From a bacterium (GTDB taxonomy: Bacteria > Myxococcota_A > UBA9160 > SZUA-336): 64,000 bases of DNA. The notes under the pieces are model-generated. The model was not told the origin of the DNA. It worked only from the letters and a program-made list of their open reading frames with translations, and searched no databases. The stretch lies in NCBI GenBank assembly GCA_024226335.1, contig JAAELY010000259.1, positions 1 through 64,000 of the forward strand, given 5' to 3'. Shown here one piece after another: positions 60,796-64,000 of the stretch. Made by a program: the position numbers and the translations under genes. Position 1 is the first letter of the stretch. Each line of letters opens with the position of its first letter.

Positions 60796-61848
60796 ATGTC
60801 GAAGGCACAGGTCGTGCCCCAGGTCCGAGTCTACCAGCGGGGACACAAATGGTGGTACGACATTCGCCTGGAGGGTCGCCGGATTCGACGGCCCGGGGGT
60901 CGGAGTCGGAACGAGGCGCAAGCGTCGGGGGCACAGTTTCTGGCATCCGGGGCACAGCGCTCCCCAGCCGGGACCCTTGGCGCCATCCTCGATTCGTGGG
61001 TTGCCTATCAGAGCATCTACGGGCGCAAAGAGAGGACCGTGAAGACCACAACCAATTGTTGTGAGCGGCTGAAGGTCCATTTTGGAGCCGATCGGCAGCT
61101 CATCGAGATAGATACGGATGCCCTCGCCGGTTTCGTGCGCTGGCGGCAGTCCGGTGAGCGGAAGGTCGGCGCGTACGCGATCAATCGCGATCTCGCCACG
61201 ATTCGCGCCGCCTGGAGACACGCCCATGAGGACGGGAAGGCGCCGGAGCCCCCGCGATTCAGGTTGCTGACGACGGACGAACCCAACCCGAAACCGGTCA
61301 TGCGCGAGGAGTTCGCCCTGCTGATGCTGCATGCCGACAGACGGTTGAAGGCAATTTTCGCTCTGGCCGGTGTCCTAGGTCTCCGGAACTCCGAGATCCG
61401 GCGTCTGAAATGGCGGGACGTCGACCTGATCAACCGACGTCTTCGCGTCGACATGCTCCATTCGAAAAATCGCAGCGAGCGGACGCTACCAATCCCAGGT
61501 GCAGTCTTGGAGATCCTCCAGGAACACCGCGCAGATCGTTCGGAGTCCGGCCCGTCGGATCTGATCTTTGTCAACCGATTCGGAAGGATGTACACGGACT
61601 ACGGCCTCGCAAAGGTGGCGCGTCACGTCTGGGAGCAGACGGGTCTATTGGAGGATCGCCCGGGTACAAAGGTGCTTCACGATCTACGTGCGACGGCAGC
61701 TACCTTCATGGTCGAGGCCGGAGCATCGACCGAGACACTGCGTTCCAACCTCGGCTGGAAGAGCCGCGACGTAGTAGAGCGTTATGTCAAGGCGTTTGAG
61801 CAGAGCCGGAGCAAGGCGGTTGAGGCCGTCGCCGACGCACTTCTGTAG
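60796..61848 (+). CDS. int: Tyrosine-family site-specific integrase
   Basis: 350 aa from ATG 60796, with AGGAGG 6 nt upstream. An N-terminal AP2-like/arm-binding part (VYQRGHKWWYDIRLEGRRIR) is followed by a SAM-like core-binding domain (ESGERKVGAYAINRDLATIR region). The catalytic domain has Arg in LGLRNSEIRRLKW near residue 197, HDLRATAATFMVEAG near 295 and the Tyr in VVERYVKAFEQS near 330. It probably integrates an element at or near the adjacent tRNA-Ser gene. The gene appears intact. Confidence 0.93.
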   Translation: MSKAQVVPQVRVYQRGHKWWYDIRLEGRRIRRPGGRSRNEAQASGAQFLASGAQRSPAGTLGAILDSWVAYQSIYGRKERTVKTTTNCCERLKVHFGADRQLIEIDTDALAGFVRWRQSGERKVGAYAINRDLATIRAAWRHAHEDGKAPEPPRFRLLTTDEPNPKPVMREEFALLMLHADRRLKAIFALAGVLGLRNSEIRRLKWRDVDLINRRLRVDMLHSKNRSERTLPIPGAVLEILQEHRADRSESGPSDLIFVNRFGRMYTDYGLAKVARHVWEQTGLLEDRPGTKVLHDLRATAATFMVEAGASTETLRSNLGWKSRDVVERYVKAFEQSRSKAVEAVADALL

Positions 61849-61922
61849 CGGCCGGCTCCGGCTCCGTCTGAATCGCCGTCAGGAGAATCCAAGGCAGGCC
61901 GGGGACCCGCTACACAACGCCC

Positions 61923-63599
61923 TCAGGCAGGGCTGGCGAGGCAGAAGGTGCTGATATCTTCCATCTCGCGTATTCCGGGGACATCGAGGAAGTGTTGTTT
62001 CAGTTCCGTCGCATCGAAGCTCTCCACCCGGAAGCCGTGACTCTCGAGCAGCTTCCGGAATTCCTGCCGACTCCAAGCGTTCTGATGGTTGAATACATAG
62101 GATGGCTCTCGATCCACAACTGCTGTGCGAAGACGAGAGGCGATCTCATGAGGGGAGTCGAGAGCCAGGAGGTCGTCCCGCATGGCCGCGATCTGGGTCG
62201 GTGGCCCATGGTAGGCGTCGCTCCCATCTCGCCGATCCTTCGAGAAGTGGTCCCCGTAAACGTCATTCCAGAAGCCGCAGAAGACCATCGCCGCCCGACT
62301 ATCAAGGCAGTCAGCAACCTTGCGGCTTGGCCAAGTCGTACTCACTGCTTCGAAGTCCCATTGCTCACCGAAGAAGCTGGGGTCCCCACTCCTCCAGCAG
62401 TCCAACGCCCGGTCGAAGTCTGGGATCTTCAGAAGGAGCGTCCCGTCAGAGCGGATCACTCGCCGCGCCTCGTCGAGGGTACGATCTACCGTAGCGTCGT
62501 TCAGGTGTTCGAGACAATGGGAAGAGTACACGAGTTTGACGGACGAGGACGGCACGGGGAACACCGCTCGCTCGTCGAAGGTGAAGGGGAAGGGGTTGAG
62601 GATACTCGGTGCGGCTTCCAGGTTGATCCACCCTGGCGATTGGAAGTGCGGACCGCCTCCCAGATTGACTCGACCGGAGAGGTTGGTGATAACCGGCAAC
62701 TCGGTCCGAGTGCGTGTCCGCTTCTTCAGACGCTTTCGCAGCTTCTTGGAGGCCTTCCGCATCCTTCGCAAGAGGTTCGGCCGTTGTGTGACCGAAGGGG
62801 CTGGCGGCACGAACTTCGTAGCTTCCAGTTCGCGAACCACGTCCCCGGCGCAATCGAGCGGCACGCGGGCGTTCTGACCCGCGAACACACACACACTCGA
62901 TGTCTCGTTTGCCGGAACGATCAAGACCTCGATGATCGGTCGGAGGTCTTGGGGCGAGGGCCGGCCGCGATGCAGTAGAACCGAGGGGTCGATCAATGCA
63001 CACACAGGGCGAGTCTCCTCGAGTCTGACGAACTCACCTCCGCGCGTGAGCATCTCGAAACTGCCGTTTGCATAGTTCGGCGGGCACAAGAAGAACATCA
63101 GCTTCCGCACGTAGCGAGAGAATCCATCGAAATGCCACGCGTTGGGACCTTCGCTCCCACCGGGCATGGCGGACCAAGCGCGCACGTTCACGACTCGCCA
63201 GGGGTGCGCGAGTTGCATCTCGATCTCATCTTCCATGGAACCGAGGAACTCCTCGAGAACCCGCGAGGCAAAGGAGTCGGGCGGCGGGTAATAGCGGTTC
63301 TGGGCGTTCAGTATCCGTTCGGTATCCATTTGTAGATCCGAACGCAGGTAGCCAGGCTTGCAATCAGAAACAGAGAAGGGAGCTGCGCGATCTTCGGCAA
63401 CAAAGCCACGGAGTCCGTCAACCACATCGTCTGGGATGTACTTAACGAAGACTCCGCGCTCGAGGAACTCGCTTTTGTGGCCCTGCTCGTTCCGATCGCG
63501 CAACCACTCGGTCTCGCAACGCGCCCCGTAGAGATTCAGAGCGTGCTCGAGCGGTTGTCCAGAATCGCCTGCCGGGAGGTCACGATATCGATCTGTCAT
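61923..63599 (-). CDS. Fe(II)/2-oxoglutarate dioxygenase-like domain fused to a SAM methyltransferase-like domain
   Basis: 558 aa. The N-terminal half (residues about 45-250) has the double-stranded beta-helix metal motif of phytanoyl-CoA-type oxygenases: WHFDGF (His156, Asp158), LLHRGRPS (His210) and RPIIEVLI (Arg220). A basic linker (RRMRKASKKLRKRLKKRTRT, residues 275-297) joins it to a class I methyltransferase-like domain: NLGGGPHFQSPGWINLEAAP, VKLVYSSHCLEHLNDATVDR and DGTLLLKIPDFDRAL. It probably tailors a sugar or peptide. It lies next to the integrase in accessory DNA. Confidence 0.72.
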   Translation of the reverse strand: MTDRYRDLPAGDSGQPLEHALNLYGARCETEWLRDRNEQGHKSEFLERGVFVKYIPDDVVDGLRGFVAEDRAAPFSVSDCKPGYLRSDLQMDTERILNAQNRYYPPPDSFASRVLEEFLGSMEDEIEMQLAHPWRVVNVRAWSAMPGGSEGPNAWHFDGFSRYVRKLMFFLCPPNYANGSFEMLTRGGEFVRLEETRPVCALIDPSVLLHRGRPSPQDLRPIIEVLIVPANETSSVCVFAGQNARVPLDCAGDVVRELEATKFVPPAPSVTQRPNLLRRMRKASKKLRKRLKKRTRTRTELPVITNLSGRVNLGGGPHFQSPGWINLEAAPSILNPFPFTFDERAVFPVPSSSVKLVYSSHCLEHLNDATVDRTLDEARRVIRSDGTLLLKIPDFDRALDCWRSGDPSFFGEQWDFEAVSTTWPSRKVADCLDSRAAMVFCGFWNDVYGDHFSKDRRDGSDAYHGPPTQIAAMRDDLLALDSPHEIASRLRTAVVDREPSYVFNHQNAWSRQEFRKLLESHGFRVESFDATELKQHFLDVPGIREMEDISTFCLASPA

Positions 63600-63731
63600 G
63601 GCCGATCTCCTGCGAACACAATCCCGGCTGAGAGCGTGCCCGTCGTCTGCGTGGTGCTACAGAGAGACCCGATAGTAGGGCAGGGTTCAGGGCTGGGAAA
63701 GGAGCTTTCCTCTCGAACTCAGGCGCCCACA

Positions 63732-63812
63732 CGCGAGCGCCTGAACGTCCATTGGTTCGAGACACTGGCTGAAGCAGAAGAGAGGATCGAAACTTGGAGG
63801 GCGGACCGGGAA
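63732..63812 (+). pseudogene. IS3-family transposase C-terminal fragment
   Basis: One frame reads RERLNVHWFETLAEAEERIE followed by TWRADRE. This matches the end of IS3-type OrfB integrases (usually RDECLNxHWFxSLAEARxxIEAWR), just after the last catalytic Glu. Only about 27 residues survive. The expected YNxxRPHSALG continuation is replaced by histidine-kinase-like sequence. No IS ends or target duplications are seen. Confidence 0.55.
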
Positions 63813-63935
63813 CCGGCCTCGGTCTGTCCGTCGTTCACGAAATCGTTGTCGACCACGGCGGCAAGCTGGAAGTCGAGCCCCCCGTGCGCGGGCACAGTTG
63901 TTCGTGTGCTGCTCCCCCTGCGAGCACTCCTATTG
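63797..63935 (+). pseudogene. Frameshifted histidine kinase ATPase-domain fragment
   Basis: From 63797 one frame reads EGGPGTGLGLSVVHEIVVDH then GGKLEVE, the G2 box and following strand of HATPase_c. The next conserved block (AGTVVRVLLPLRA, from 63888) is in a different frame, so a single indel near 63880-63888 has broken it. No upstream H-box or N-box is found; the fragment is joined directly to the IS3 remnant. The remaining 63600-63731 stretch shows no gene. Confidence 0.5.
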
Positions 63936-64000
63936 CCGCTCGCTTTCGAACCTCGAGCGGCCCCGATTGACACCCACCCCGGCTACGGGCTCGACCTTAC

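Noticed and set aside
63719-63973. Minus-strand 84-codon frame at the right edge
   Set aside because: The opposite strand carries recognisable IS3 and histidine kinase blocks, so this frame is their shadow.

Overview
This window looks like chromosomal DNA of a Gram-negative bacterium. The evidence is lipoprotein signals, an LspA signal peptidase, a secretin lipoprotein and type IV pilus genes. Codon use is GC-rich. It carries a hexamer-type citrate synthase, ETF alpha/beta, a periplasmic MsrPQ repair system and an MSHA-like pilus locus. Secreted proteins with calcium-loop and dockerin-like tails suggest a free-living respiring deltaproteobacterium-like lineage. The taxonomic guess is inference; there is no rRNA in the window.

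Layout. 0.2-8.5 kb: mixed housekeeping genes (zinc-ribbon membrane protein, HAD phosphatase, FAD reductase, oligopeptidase A, a membrane-anchored unknown, an extended SDR, an alpha/beta-hydrolase fold that has lost its catalytic Ser and His). 8.5-15 kb: Yip1-like membrane protein, MBL hydrolase, etfBA, metallophosphoesterase, zinc alcohol dehydrogenase, citrate synthase. 15.3-23 kb: a large secreted beta-propeller/di-heme cytochrome, a membrane-anchored glutaredoxin, an orphan GspE-type ATPase paired with a Ycf46-type AAA ATPase, and a lipoprotein. 23-34.9 kb: PNPOx-fold protein, LspA, GST, several unknown proteins, HAD hydrolase, amidohydrolase, cation/proton antiporter with TrkA-N domain, GT2 glycosyltransferase, class I glutamine amidotransferase, and an MsrQ-Smr fusion with MsrP. 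35.4-52.5 kb: one long, tightly overlapping MSHA-type pilus operon (mshI, a PilN-like gene, J, K, L, M, N, E, G, A, C, D, O, P, Q). 52.6-57 kb: two MBL hydrolases, MsrB, FKBP lipoprotein, family III CoA-transferase. 57.2-60.7 kb: a minus-strand block in which two secreted proteases (a metzincin-like one and a subtilisin) each follow directly behind tRNA genes (tRNA-Ser TGA, Ser GCT, Ser GGA, Arg GCG). 60.7-64 kb: accessory DNA with a tyrosine integrase beside tRNA-Ser, an Fe/2OG-dioxygenase-methyltransferase fusion, and remnants of an IS3-type transposase and a histidine kinase.

How the genes work together. The msh genes should build a c-di-GMP-responsive pilus: MshE carries the MshEN motif, MshG is the platform, MshL the outer-membrane secretin, MshA/C/D/O/P the pilins and MshQ a giant adhesin-like tip protein. 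MsrP, MsrQ and MsrB repair oxidised methionine outside and inside the cytoplasm. ETF, citrate synthase, CoA-transferase and a crotonase remnant point to acyl-CoA oxidation.

A recurring regulatory theme is a -10-like hexamer 5-9 nt before the start codon with no Shine-Dalgarno sequence, which suggests many leaderless mRNAs. The most notable oddities are a homologous Cys-containing dockerin-like C-terminal module on two unrelated exoproteins, protease mRNAs that appear to start at tRNA 3' ends, and the MsrQ-Smr fusion. Start codons were re-chosen by eye in many genes and should be read as proposals.
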